Assembly: GCA_025506515.1 (NCBI GenBank)
Contig: CM046453.1
Span: forward strand, 39,377,727-39,441,726
Source of the DNA: Flaveria trinervia
Taxonomy: Eukaryota > Streptophyta > Magnoliopsida > Asterales > Asteraceae
Direction of reading: 5' to 3'
Length of the DNA: 64,000 nt
The translations under genes were made by a program, and so were the position numbers. Numbering within the stretch: the stretch's first letter is position 1; each line of letters starts with the position of its first letter. Below are positions 47,390 through 58,278 of the stretch, in pieces. Under the pieces are notes generated by a model. It was not told the DNA's origin. It ran no database searches and worked only from the letters and a program-made list of their open reading frames with translations.

Positions 47390-49485
47390 TGTACACTACA
47401 TTTGATGCATATGTATTAGAATTAATTGATAATCATGAGAATACAAAGTTGTGATCAAGTGGACTATTCTCAGTTTGACTCTGACAGGTCAAAATTTAGA
47501 GTTCACACGCACTGTTCCATAGGAAGCATGAAAACCTTGTTAGCATTTGTGCACTATAGCAAATGTGGTTGACAAAGCTTTACCAAAATTTATGGACTGT
47601 AGCAAATGCATAAGAACAAAATCTGTCAACATTTCTTGTGCTATAGCAAATACTTATGTTTTAACTTTGCTGAATATTTGTACTATAACAAATGCGGAAG
47701 TGTAAACGTGTCAACATTTGTGTACTGTAGCAAATGTGATAGAACAAAGTTTACTTTTACAATATTAAACTTCAACAAATGCGAATGAACACTTATGCAG
47801 TTCACATTTCTTGATCTTCAACCATCATGAGAGAAGAGTATAAGAACACTTTATTTAATTTTTGATACAAATACACAACAAAGATTCAGCATTGATCATC
47901 AACATTAAAAGAAATGCGGTTTATCTAACTTGTTAGCATAAACAAATGCAGAATACTAAAAAGATGTCCGCATTAACAAATGCCAAAGAACAAATTTGTC
48001 CGCATAAGTTTATATTATTTAAAACTTGTTGTACACATTTGTGATGAAATAAATATGATAGAACAAAGTTGTAATTTCACTTGCTATTTTCTTTAATCAA
48101 ATTAGTTACCCAGATTTGTTTTATTCTTAGGTTACCTTCACCCATATTCACCAATGCTCCTACCCATATTAGTTTTGAACTTGTCAAAATTTAATATTTT
48201 TGTAGTTGACAGATTTGACTGATTTTGAGTTGTTTTTGTGATTCCTTATGAAGATGAGTCTTCTGATTATTGATGTTTTGAAGATGTATCTGTTGGTTTG
48301 ATATTTATGAAGATATTGACTATTGCATGACTTGTCATTTCTTGCTTGGATTGAATTGAACACCAAATGTGATACAATTTTCCCAGATTTGACTGATCTT
48401 AGACTTTTGTGCTTCAAAGATCTATATACAATGTTATACTACGGTATAACTTTTGCACCAATACAGTCAATTTGTAGATTTTGTAATTTTAGTCAAAATG
48501 ACACAACTGTACATAATGATCATATCAAAATTTTAGTTGCTCCTTATATAATTTATGTCCATAAAGGATAAAAACTAAAGATTTTAAAATTTTGACTTGA
48601 TATTTTTTTGTGATTTTTTTATTTCTTATCTATACATGAAGAGGAAATTTACTTTTCCTAGGATCATATCAATCTTAGCTTTCACAAGTGCTAGCAGTTG
48701 TTAGTAAAAGAGACATAATTATCAACATATTTATTGTAGGTATGTTTGTCCTCTTAAACTCATACTTGGTTAATTTTTGATGTTAGTGATATTTATCATG
48801 TTTTATTTGATTAAGTATTCAACATGTACCTCACACTCAAATGCATGTTAAGGCCGACTATTTTCGTCATATGTGTGGTGTAACTTTATTACAACTTAGA
48901 TGACCAGGTTATTTAACTTATGAACACTCATTTTAATTGATCCATATTGGGATTCTTTTACATTAATCCTTTTGATTATTTGATCCTCATTAGGATTCAT
49001 TTTCATTTCACTTTGGAAAGTGATCCTTGGTTGGATTATTTTGTTCATTCACAAGGAATGCATTTCTATTATTAATGCATCCATGGTGGATGTGTTCCAT
49101 ATTGTGAATCCTTTTGGATCATGACATTAGTAGTATGTGCTTGTTTTCTTAGATCTTTGCTCAGCAACACAGAGAAGAAACTGATATGTTTGAATGAATT
49201 TCATAAGATATCATTAACTAGTGGTTTAGGTTAAAACACACACACACATTTAGAGAAGATAATACTTACTGATAATCTAAGATGAATGCTTCACACTTGA
49301 ATTTTAGTTTTTAATTTATCACTACATATATCATCTTTTCCATGTTGAGCCTACCCACATATCAGATAAGTCAAGTCAGTTTTTTAGATTTTCAAATAAG
49401 CACAGTGAATGATATAACAACTGTAATCATATGATTTCCCAATTGAAGTATATATCCTATTCTTCAACAAAATGACTTCTTTTTG
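47390..49485 (-). other. Long noncoding gap of family C copia with two motif arrays
   Basis: It lies between an RNase H remnant and the post-pol ORF, the same place as the gaps of families A and B. At 47540-48060 there are about a dozen TAGCAAATGCGG-like motifs on both strands. At 48940-49140 there are about eleven GGATC/GGATT or complementary motifs. The rest is AT-rich, with no gene seen; ORFs of 60-82 codons here lack recognisable domains. Confidence 0.65.
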
Positions 49486-49590
49486 TAATCATGCCAAATT
49501 ATAGACCTATGAAGTCAAACTGACTAGGTTCAAATGCTTTGGTAAATAAATTAGCCAATTGATTGTCAGTGTGAACCTGAATAATAGGTG
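49486..49590 (-). pseudogene. Copia RNase H C-terminal remnant
   Basis: Reads IIQVHTDNQLANLFTKAFEP then SQFDFI, the usual end of copia RNase H (HTDNQLADLFTKAL type). Only about 30 residues remain before gypsy LTR sequence starts. Confidence 0.78.
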
Positions 49591-50204
49591 AAGAAAAGAA
49601 TGAAAAGCTATAAAACCCAAGTTGATGGGTAAAAAGTGTACAAAAGGACAAAACTCCCAAAATGTTCGTGATAAAGGTGGGCATGGCCGCCCATGTTTCC
49701 CACATCATCATTTCATTTGGATATTTCTACAGAGAGAAAGAGCAAAGCTCGGGTTTGAAGAAGAACAAGAGCAAAAGATCGAATTCAAGATACAAATTCA
49801 TGGTTTTATGGTGTTCTTAACCGGGGTTTGACTCGGTTGTATGCCTATATGTGTTTTGTGTTCGTTTGTGTGTGTTTTAGTGGGTTTTAGGTGTTTGAGC
49901 TTTTAGCAAACGGGTTTTGAAGGAAGTCATACCCAAAGGTTGCTAAGGTGAGTTCTAGAATCTCTCTTTTTTAATTGTTTTAAACTGATTTGGGGCTGGA
50001 AATGCATGTATGGACATTCTAAATAAAATGGGTTTATACCCGTATGTTTATGTATGTGTGATGCGGGTGGGTTTGATTTGGTTGATATGTGATGTTATGA
50101 TGTTGTCATGTTGTTGTGTTAATGCTTAGAATGCAAGATTTGAGCTTAGAACACGTTAGATGATGATTAGGGACTGAATTAAGTTGTATAAATATGAACT
50201 AGAC

Positions 50205-50540
50205 TAGCCATGCGCCTAAATAGTTGGCCATGCGCCTAAATAGTGGCCCATGCGCCCAACGGTTAGAAATTTCCTAAGTGTTCCCATACGCGTAAATAGT
50301 AGCCATGCACCGGGAAAAGGTTGAATTTGGCTAAGTGTCCAGACACCCAGAAAACCCATGCGCTAGGCGCTCATAAGCCTACATAGTGCCCATGTGCCTA
50401 TAATATTTCCTAAAATGACTAAGTATTGGCCATGCGCCCCAATAGTGCCCATGCGCCTCAAAGATCCCCATGCACCTAAGTGTTCCCATGCGCCCAGAAG
50501 GCCATGAGCCTATATAGTGCTCATGCGCCTAAGACATAGA
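50205..50540. repeat. CATGCGCC motif array in gypsy LTR
   Basis: About fourteen copies of CATGCGCC or one-mismatch variants, often as GCCATGCGCCTAAATAGT, in the slot where the LTR at 7019-9150 has AATGCGGATGA motifs. Confidence 0.9.
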
Positions 50541-50866
50541 AAATTTTATGAGATTTTGGGGAAAATGTAAAGTGTAGGCTTTGACTTGGGAGAATCCCAG
50601 GGTTGATGAAAGTTTACTTTTTGAGGTCATGTATGATGATAATTATGTGATGTGGCATGCATGATGATGTGATGTGTATGATGATGCCTTGTATGATTGT
50701 GTTTATGTTCCTTATCATGTATGTTTGTTTTCCGTGGCATTACGTGATGTAATTTTGAATGTAAACGTAAGGTATTATGTAACGAAATTGGAAAGATAAT
50801 TAAAGAGGAACATAATGATAGAATTCTTGCAATAATGATGTAATGAATAAATGGATACGTCTTACT

Positions 50867-51320
50867 CGGTGTTGGTGCTAGGCATGTGCGTTATGGAAGT
50901 CTTTTCAACTTCGGCTAAGTACCTGCTTTGTGCACATGTTTGGGGTAAACTTATGTGTGGAATCCTTGTTGCTTACTCCGGTGCTAGTTCCAAGCTTTGT
51001 GCAATATGGAAGTCTAATAAACATTGGCCCAATACCCACTTTGTCCATAAGTTTGGGGGGGTAGTAGACAAATGGGATCTTTGTTGCTTGCCCCGGTGAT
51101 GGTTCTAGGCTATGTGCGTTAGGGAAGTTCTTTATGATCTTCGGCCCAATACTCTATTTGTGCCTACATTTAGGGCATCACTTATAGGTGGGATCTTTGT
51201 TGCTTACCTCGGTGCTGGTGCCAGGCTATGTGCGTATTGGAAGTCTTATCAACTCCGGCATAGTACCTGCTTTGTGCATATATTTAGGGTATAGCTCATG
51301 ACACTGATGTGCAAAATAGT
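50867..51320 (+). repeat. Four tandem units of about 115 bp in gypsy LTR
   Basis: Units begin at about 50867, 50979, 51094 and 51210 with CGGTGCTGGTGCC-like sequence and contain TATGTGCGTT or TGTGCAATA, then GTACCTGCTTTGTGCA, and GTTGCTTAC. Confidence 0.82.
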
Positions 51321-51328
51321 AAAGAAAG

Positions 51329-52028
51329 TGAAAGGATAGGGATCTAGTTTGATCAATTAGATTAAGATTTCCAGCGGAATAGCACAAGAATTAGACGAAA
51401 TTTTAGCAAGAATAACATGAATATTCAACCAAACAGTAACGATTATAGAGAGAGAAAGTTGTCTGCAAAGAAAATGTTTTCATTCATGCACACGCTTCGG
51501 TATCAAACAAATTAGGTCAACATTCCTTTTATAAAGGAATATGACATCAGCTAATGTCACTTGATAGTGACAGCTAACTGATTTATACAAACAACTGAAA
51601 GTAAACTAAACTACTGAAGATGTCCACAACAACTCAGGACACCTTCCCAAAAAGCTAGGTACAAGCAAACATTACAACTACTGAAGTTATAACATCTAAA
51701 GTGTAAGAACTTCAGATGTTTTACATAATATAAAACTACTAATTACAAACTACTGAAAAGTAAACCATCACAACTACTAAAGAGAACTACTTCCGCTGTT
51801 GTGAAATCTTCTGAGAATTGGTCTTCAGACTTTATCTTCAGCTGTTGTCTTCAAACTTTGTCTTCACATTGTCTTCAGACTTTGTCTTCACACTTTGTCT
51901 TCAGACTTTGTCTTCAGCTGTTGTCTTCAGAGTTTGTCTTCAGCTGTTGTGGACCACTTTAGTTGTTTTGATGTCTGTGGGACGTAAAGGTTTTTCTGAC
52001 CTGGCTCATTGGTTCTTTTGGTCCAACA
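51329..52028 (-). repeat. 3' LTR of family A element
   Basis: 700 bases, TGTTGGACCAAAAG at 52028 to CCTATCCTTTCA at 51329. Repeated CTACTGAAG and ACAACTGAAG motifs and CTTCAGACTTTG modules occupy U3 (51590-51960). By eye the two LTRs differ at roughly 6-9% of positions. Confidence 0.92.
51527..51537 (-). promoter_or_regulatory. Putative TATA box of 3' LTR
   Basis: The minus strand reads CCTTTATAAAA, about 490 bases from the LTR start. The same sequence is in the 5' LTR. Confidence 0.6.
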
Positions 52029-52044
52029 AACTCCCCCTGAACCA
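52029..52044 (-). other. Polypurine tract of family A element
   Basis: The minus strand reads GGTTCAGGGGGAGTT directly before the LTR start. Confidence 0.88.
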
Positions 52045-52231
52045 ATGCAGCCAAAACCTTTAAGATTATTGAAGTCTCACTTATTGGCAGAAACATTTTC
52101 TCGATTAGCTCAGAAATCTTCAAATTAAGCTCAAGCCAGGGAAGAGGTTTCAAAAAGTTTGATTGGCAAAGGATGAACGGGAACTCTATCATGGAGAATT
52201 GGACACAGATCTGTTACCCTATCCATGAGAC

Positions 52232-53760
52232 CTACTTCCCAATAATAAGTTTGTAAGACTCTCTGACATAAGCCTTAAGGAAAACAACTTGTTCTTCCAT
52301 TGTGAGTTCTTCAGCTTCCCTTTCAAATAAGAACTTAGGCCCATAGTACTCTGATAAGTACTTAACATGCTTTCCATTCTTCAGCTCCACAGTAGTTATT
52401 TCTCTGTACGCAAACTCATCAGGATGAGTGCCTTCAAGCAACAACTGGAGCTCATTTCTTCTTATTTCTTCAAGCTTCTTGTAGATCAACCCCTTCTTTA
52501 CCATTTTCTTTTCTAGTAAAGTTTATGGAGTCATCTTAGACTTGTAAGCTCTCTTGAAGTCATCAAGGATTTCCTAGAGTGACACTACAATGGCCAACAT
52601 TATCACAACATCTACAATCTTCTTTACTTGGCCATTGTATCTACTTGGAATCTTCTTTTTATGAATTCTCTTACTTACTCTGGGGTCAGGCCAAATTCTC
52701 ACTCTCTCTTTCTGATATTGAAATGTAAATCTGAGAGCATACAACCTCTGAGCATGTTTCTTCATGTCTTGTATGGATGAAGACTTACGAAACTCTTTAT
52801 CAATCATCCTTAATAGATGCTCATCATGTTGTTTGTGTTGTTGTTATTCTTCAAGCTTGACTTTTACCATTTGCTTTTGGATGTATGGTGTGATTGTTGT
52901 TGGTTGACTTCTGGGCTCAGGCATCTTTATTTTAAGAACATCAGAGATTGGCAGACTATCATCCTCATCATCTTCTTCTTTTTTTTCCATCCTCAACACC
53001 CTTCTCTTACTCTTGGGTGCATCATTGGTAGTGGGTTGAGTAGGTTTCTTGGGTAAAGTTGTTGGTTTTGAGGGTTGTGAAGTTGGTTGTTTTGGTGTAG
53101 AAGATTGTGCAGGCTGTTCTAGCATCATGGTTGTGAGTGAAGCTTTGGATAACTTTGCCATATCAGACCTTTTCCCAGCACCAGCTTCATCAAGAGCTTC
53201 TATGATCAATCCTTTGTTGAATACTTTAGAAGAATAGATTCTGGTGATTATCTCCAAGATACTGTCTCTAGACCATGACTTCACTTCAATGATTGATCTT
53301 CCCAGATGCTTTGATATGAATCTTGTCATAGCTTCCAGCCTTTCCCTTTCTTTCTCACTCCAACTTGCCCATCTATGTTCAATCTCTTGAATCTCTAGCC
53401 TTCTGATTTCAGAGTCAAGTTTGGCCGTGTCAAAACCTTGTCTGAAGAGTTGATCAATAATCTTATCCACAGATCTGCTATGTTGCTCATCAGCTCTTTT
53501 ATCAGTTCTTCTAACTTTTTCTCACCTTCAGTATGTTCAGAGCTCTTCTTTCTCTTATAGGTGATGATCTCCTTTTCTTTCTTCTCTTTTTCTTCTTCCT
53601 CTTCAACTCTCTTTCTTTTGTCTAATTTCAATGACTTAGACTCCCCCTTTTTGGTTTCATTGGGTTCAGGGGTGTGAATGTCAGAAAGTCTCTTAGAAAT
53701 AGCAACATCTACTAAGGATTGAAGATTTGAAGAAAGTCTCTCATCAATGGCATGATGCAC
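52232..53760 (-). pseudogene. Family A post-pol ORF, C-terminal half
   Basis: From the N side: a charged segment with SLKLDKRKRVEEEEEKEKKE at 53560-53650, coiled-coil-like RLEIQEIEHRWASWSEKERE near 53370, a proline-rich stretch, SKRRVLRMEKKEEDDEDD near 53000, then (after frameshifts) QRLYALRFTFQYQKERVRIW, PDPRVSKR, and the tail HPDEFAYREITTVELKNGKH to LIIGK at 52232. It matches the intact fragment at 5810-6721. Stops or frameshifts lie near 52505-52574 and 52810-52850. The two copies agree best at the C-terminus, which suggests that the tail was under selection. Role unknown. Confidence 0.8.
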
Positions 53761-55530
53761 AATGTTTGTGATTATGGAAGTGATGAGAGGTAAGGATGAT
53801 TAAAAGGCAGCAACCATTTGCTTAGAGGGGTTCTGTCCCTGATAAATGGTGCCTGAATTAGAGGCTGGTGGCAAAGTTGTTGGGAGTGGCTTAGTGTTTG
53901 GGAGAGTTTGAGAAGAAACTGCCATCTGTGGGTGAACATGAGCAGATGGACTTGATCCTTGTGACATTTTGGAAAGCAGTTCTTGTAGTTTGCATACCTC
54001 AGTCTCAAGAATGGTGTTGCGGGCTAGAACATCAAAGAAAAAGCCCAGGTCATCATCAGTCTTTGCTGAATCATCTGACCTCCTGATTAAATCAGGATGA
54101 ACATGTGCTAAGTGTAGATCAGTATTCACAGTGTGCCCCTATTTTTTGGAACTGGGGACTGCCTGCCTCAGGATTATGTCCTTCATTGGCAGTTGCCTCT
54201 GGTGAGGTCTTTGAAATGATACCACCTTCATCCTGGTCATGTGCTAAAACAGGAGAAGAGGCAGCCTCACCAGATGTTCGAATCTCCTCTTCTACACAGG
54301 GAGATTAAACTCTTTAATCCCTGTGTTGTGGGTTATAAGCCACATTATAATCCTCTCCCTCAACTGTTGAGGTTTTCCTAGTGGTAATAGGTTTTTGCGG
54401 AGGGTTAGAGGAATGTAGTTGAGTCCGCATTTGTGCAATAACCATAGTTGGGCTTGTAGGGGTGGCTTCAGTGGGAGATATTTGTGAAGATGATTGCACC
54501 TGGGATGAATGGTGCTCTTCAATAGCAATCTTCTTAAGTGAGAGAGATTCTAGTAATGTGCTTCCCTATTTTTGGTTGCAGCAGGATCCTGTTGAGAGGA
54601 TACCTAAGCGGTTTGAGCAGGTAGAGTCATGGAAACTACAGGGGGATTACTACCCGTAGTTTCATCCTGCCTTTGCGTTGCAGGGGCATCATCAGGGGAC
54701 TCAACTCCCTGAGTAGCCTTTTTGGTTTGTTTGGATTTGGGTTTGGAGGGGACTTTGGATCGGGAGGATGAGCCTGTGGGTTCCTTCTGCTTGGGTTTTA
54801 GCAGTTTGGCAGCCTCTTTGTGGTGTGGGTCAGAGTTGTGCCTGGAGTATACCTGTGGCAAAACTACCACAGCGTGGACTCCAAGGCCAACAAGGCCATC
54901 AGATTTTAAATGATTTATGATTATGGCCATAAGAAACCTTGGATATAATATCCATCCGTTAGCTATAGGTTTCATTACCAGATCTTTTATTCCAAAAATA
55001 TAATTTCAGAAAAAGTTATGCTTTGGCGTTCAAGGATAGAATACAATACCTACTGCCACCTGGATGACATTTGATCCCATGAAGAGGATTTGGGGGCAAG
55101 GCAAACATTGATCATGTGGAAGATGAGACGTTCAGCATCATGGAAGTGCTTCTTTAGAATGGTTGTAGCACTTAGGTCGCCCTCATATCCATGGTTGATG
55201 AATGATAGATCAATGGTGCCCTTTGGGTATTTGGTGACAAAGGTGGCATCATTCAGATCTAGGGTGTGGCGAATGATAGTAGGAGTGACTACCACCTTCT
55301 TCTGGTTTACAAATGACTGGAGAGTGATCGCGACATCATTCTCACCAGCATGGACAGTGACATTTGTCCAGAATTGGCGAAGGGTATCGGGATAGATGGT
55401 TGGATTCAGAAGAAAAGCAGTTTGATATGGGGAATCAACCATCAGATCAATGGCAACATCAAACTTAGTCCAAAAGGCTGATTTTGTGAAGTAGGCAACA
55501 CAGTTGTGTCGTGGTTTAATTTACATGGTC
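53761..55530 (-). pseudogene. Family A post-pol ORF, N-terminal half
   Basis: A start at about 55530 reads MATM then a stop. The domain shared by all three copia families is open at 55050-55442: SPYQTAFLLNPTIYPDTLRQ, FWTNVTVHAGENDVAITLQS, PTIIRHTLDLNDA, INHGYEGDLSATTIL. Next come DGLVGLGVHAVVVLPQVYS near 54850 and a Lys/Ser-rich stretch (PKQKEPTGSSSRSKVPSKPK). The stretch 53772-54528 is a low-complexity region. Several frame changes. No signal peptide or transmembrane segment could be recognised, so env-like describes its position only. Confidence 0.75.
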
Positions 55531-56145
55531 GCCATTAATGGAAGATGAACGTTCGGAAAACGACTTACGAAAAGTTTGAAGTTAGGGTTAGGTATTTATA
55601 GGTTATGAAATGGCTGAAAGAAAACAACTAAAAGTTTTGATGTTAGTCATCAGTTGTTAGAAAACTACTGAAGACATGGTTTTAACTTTCAGATGTTGTA
55701 AACAACTGAAGACTTGGTGTTAGTCATCAGTAGTTTGAAACTACTGAAGACTTGGTTTTGGCTTCAGTTGTTTTGAAATGAAACAACAGTTGTTTGAAAC
55801 AATTGATGTGTAAAGTTGCTCCTCAGTTGTTATTGTCAATTCATATATCTCAGTTGTTTCATTTGACTTTAACACATACTCAACACATTATCTGATTTTC
55901 AGATGTTTCATTGGTCATCAGTACTTATGTGTTAGAACAGACTTCAGTAGTTGTAACCACAACATTACTTGTACCTACATCAGTACTTTGCAACAAATAA
56001 AGTACTTCAGTACTTTTAAGTAATTTAGTCTTCAGTAGTTATAAGAACTACTGAAGATAAAATAACTTATCAGTACTTTATTTTTGACAGTTGTATACTA
56101 ATGCTCATCAGTACTTGTGAACTGAGATCATTAGTAGTTGTCAAA
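55531..56145 (-). other. Noncoding gap between RNase H and post-pol ORF, with ACTGAAG motifs
   Basis: Between 55600 and 56120 about fifteen CTACTGAAG, ACAACTGAAG, CAGTTGTT, CAGTAGTT or CAGTACTT motifs occur on both strands. No gene is seen. The same motifs fill the LTR U3. Confidence 0.85.
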
Positions 56146-57640
56146 TCATTCAACCTGCAGCATACCAAGCCTTAGCACAAGATTTTGGAAAGTTTTACTA
56201 TCCAAAGGCTTAGTAAATATATCTACAAGCTCATCAGCACTAGGAACAAACTTTGGATCAATCAGACCTTTTTCATAAGAATACCTAATAAAATGATGTC
56301 TGATCTCAATATGCTTGGTCCTAGAATGCTGGATAGGATTCTTAACAATAAAAAGAGCTGAAGCACTATCCATCAGTAAAGGAGTCTTAGTCTCTGTAAT
56401 GTCATAATCCAGTAATTGATTCTGAAGCCAGAGTACCTGAGATGTACAACTTGTTGCAGCAATGTATTCTCCTTCAGCAGTGGATGTAGCAACTGAAGTT
56501 TGTTTCTTACTTTGCCAAGAAACTAAACAATTTCCTAGAAATTGGCATCCACCAGAAGTTTATTTTCTGGTTAATTTACACCCTGCATAGTCACTATTAG
56601 AGAAAGCAACTAATTTGCAAGAGTCCCCAGTGGAATACCAAAGTCCTAGAGATTGAGTTCCTTGCAAATATCTAAAGATCCATTTGACTGCAATCATATG
56701 GGATACTTTAGGTGCAGCCTGAAATCTAGCACAGACACAAGTTCCAAACATAATGTTTGGTCTAGAAGCTGTAAGGTACATCAAGGAACCAATCATACAT
56801 GTGTAAAGAGTTTCATCAACTGCTTTACCTTTCTGATCAGCATCCAGTTGTGTGGTGCTACACATGGGAGTGTAGAACAGGGCTTACAGTTTTGTAAATC
56901 AAACTTTTTCAACAAATCCTTTGTATATTTTGACTGATGAATGAAAGTTCCATCAGCCATTTGTTTGATTTGCAAACCCAGAAAGAACTGTAATTCTCCC
57001 ATGGCACTCATTTCAAACTTTTGTTGCGTCAACTTAGTAAAGTCACCAAACAACTGTGGATCAGAGTATGAAAAAATAATATCATCTACATAAATTTGAA
57101 CAAGGAGCTTATGCATGCCTACTTTCTTAATGAACAAAGTTTTATCTATGGAGCCTCTAGTGAAATTATTTTGGAGAAGAAAGTTAGACAGTGTTTCATA
57201 CCAGGCTCTAGGACCATGTTTTAACCCATAAAGAGCCTTATCAAGCTTATACACCCAATCTGGTTTTATGGTCTTCAAAACCTGGTGGTTGACACACATA
57301 AACTTCTTCTTTTATTTTACCATATAAAAATGCACTTTTGACATCCATTTGAAAAACTTTAAGATTATGGAAAGCAGCATAAGCTAAGAACAATCTGATT
57401 GCTCCAGTCTTGCTACAGGGGCAAAGGTTTCAACATAATCAATACCTTCTTCTTGTGAGAACCCTTGTACAACCAGTCTGGCCTTGTTCTTGACAATTTG
57501 ACCTTTTTCATCAGTTTTGTTCCTAAACACATTTAGTGCCTATTGCACACTTACCTTGGGGTAGAGGAACCAGTTTCCACACTTGCTGCTTTTGAAACTA
57601 AAAAAGTTCAAGTTGCATGGCTTCAACCCATCCGATGTCT
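56146..57640 (-). pseudogene. Family A copia reverse transcriptase and RNase H
   Basis: RT begins near 57560 with KARLVVQGFSQEEGIDYVET-like sequence, then QMDVKSAFLYGKI near 57340 (first catalytic Asp), YKLDKALYGLKHGPRAWYET at about 57220, and LLVQIYVDDIIFSYS near 57080 with intact YVDD. The connection runs through MIGSLMYLTASRPNI. RNase H: SDYAGCKLTRK, then a TAA stop at about 56565, GGCQFLGN, TSTAEGEYIAA, SASALFIVKNPIQHSRTKHI and ELVDIFTKPLDSKTF at about 56200. One frameshift separates the N-terminal RT segment. RT copies the element RNA into DNA and RNase H removes the RNA. Confidence 0.9.
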
Positions 57641-58278
57641 GTTAATGCAATATGAGAGTTTTTGGCTCTTGCTGACCGATGAAGATAGCATAAAAGTAAA
57701 AATTGGACAATTGACTTCTAGTTGAAACACTAGAATTTATGTAACCAATGATTTGAGACATTGGGTGATTCTTCAGTTCTTGATACTCAATAAGATCTGT
57801 GCAAGAGTTTGTAGGTGATTCAGCAGTAACAGATGTTGATCCAGACTCTTGAAACCTAGAATGAGATGGCAATTCAAATGAAGTAGAGGAATCAGAGATC
57901 TCATCAGCATTTGTTATGGATGGAGCTGTTGAAGCTATAGGAACATCAAGGTTAGTAGACTCAGGCAGGTGATCACTAAACCTTGCACTTGTATCACCAG
58001 ATGAATGACTAGTTGCAGGAGATGATAGATTCACAGAATCTGCAACAACTGGAGGCTGATAAGGAACATATTGCAATATGTGCAAATCAAATAACTCCAC
58101 TGGGTTTTATGGAATTTTCTCCTTGGAGATTCATTAAATTTACATGCAAGGTTTCTTCAACTATCTTTGTTCTACAATTAAAAACTCTGTATGCCTTGCA
58201 AGGAGATGAATACCCAACAAAGTACCCTGCATCCACCTTTGATTCAAACTTCTAAAGTGGATCCTTTGTGTTAAGAAT
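57641..58278 (-). pseudogene. Linker between integrase and RT, family A
   Basis: A Ser/Thr-rich 152-codon frame (SSPATSHSSGDTSARFSDHL; DEISDSSTSFELPSHSRF) and the integrase C-terminal part (FESKVDAGYFVGYSSPCKAY-like sequence near 58200-58250). This linker is low in conservation in copia elements; no catalytic motif is expected. Confidence 0.7.

Larger units (their letters stand above)
49590..51328 (+). mobile_element. Gypsy chromovirus 5' LTR, first part (split by family A copia)
   Basis: It starts about 35 bases into the LTR compared with 7019 and continues at 63322-63750. Blocks AAAACCCAAG, GGCCGCCCA, GGTGAGTTCTAGAA, GGGGCTGGAAATGCAT and TTTTTGAGGTCATG are shared with the solo LTR. The variable slot (50205-50540) has CATGCGCC motifs. 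Four units of about 115 bases follow at 50867-51320. Confidence 0.88.

Noticed and set aside
52232..55530. Calling the post-pol ORF a true envelope protein
   Set aside because: No signal peptide, membrane segment or glycoprotein-like features could be recognised; only the position fits.
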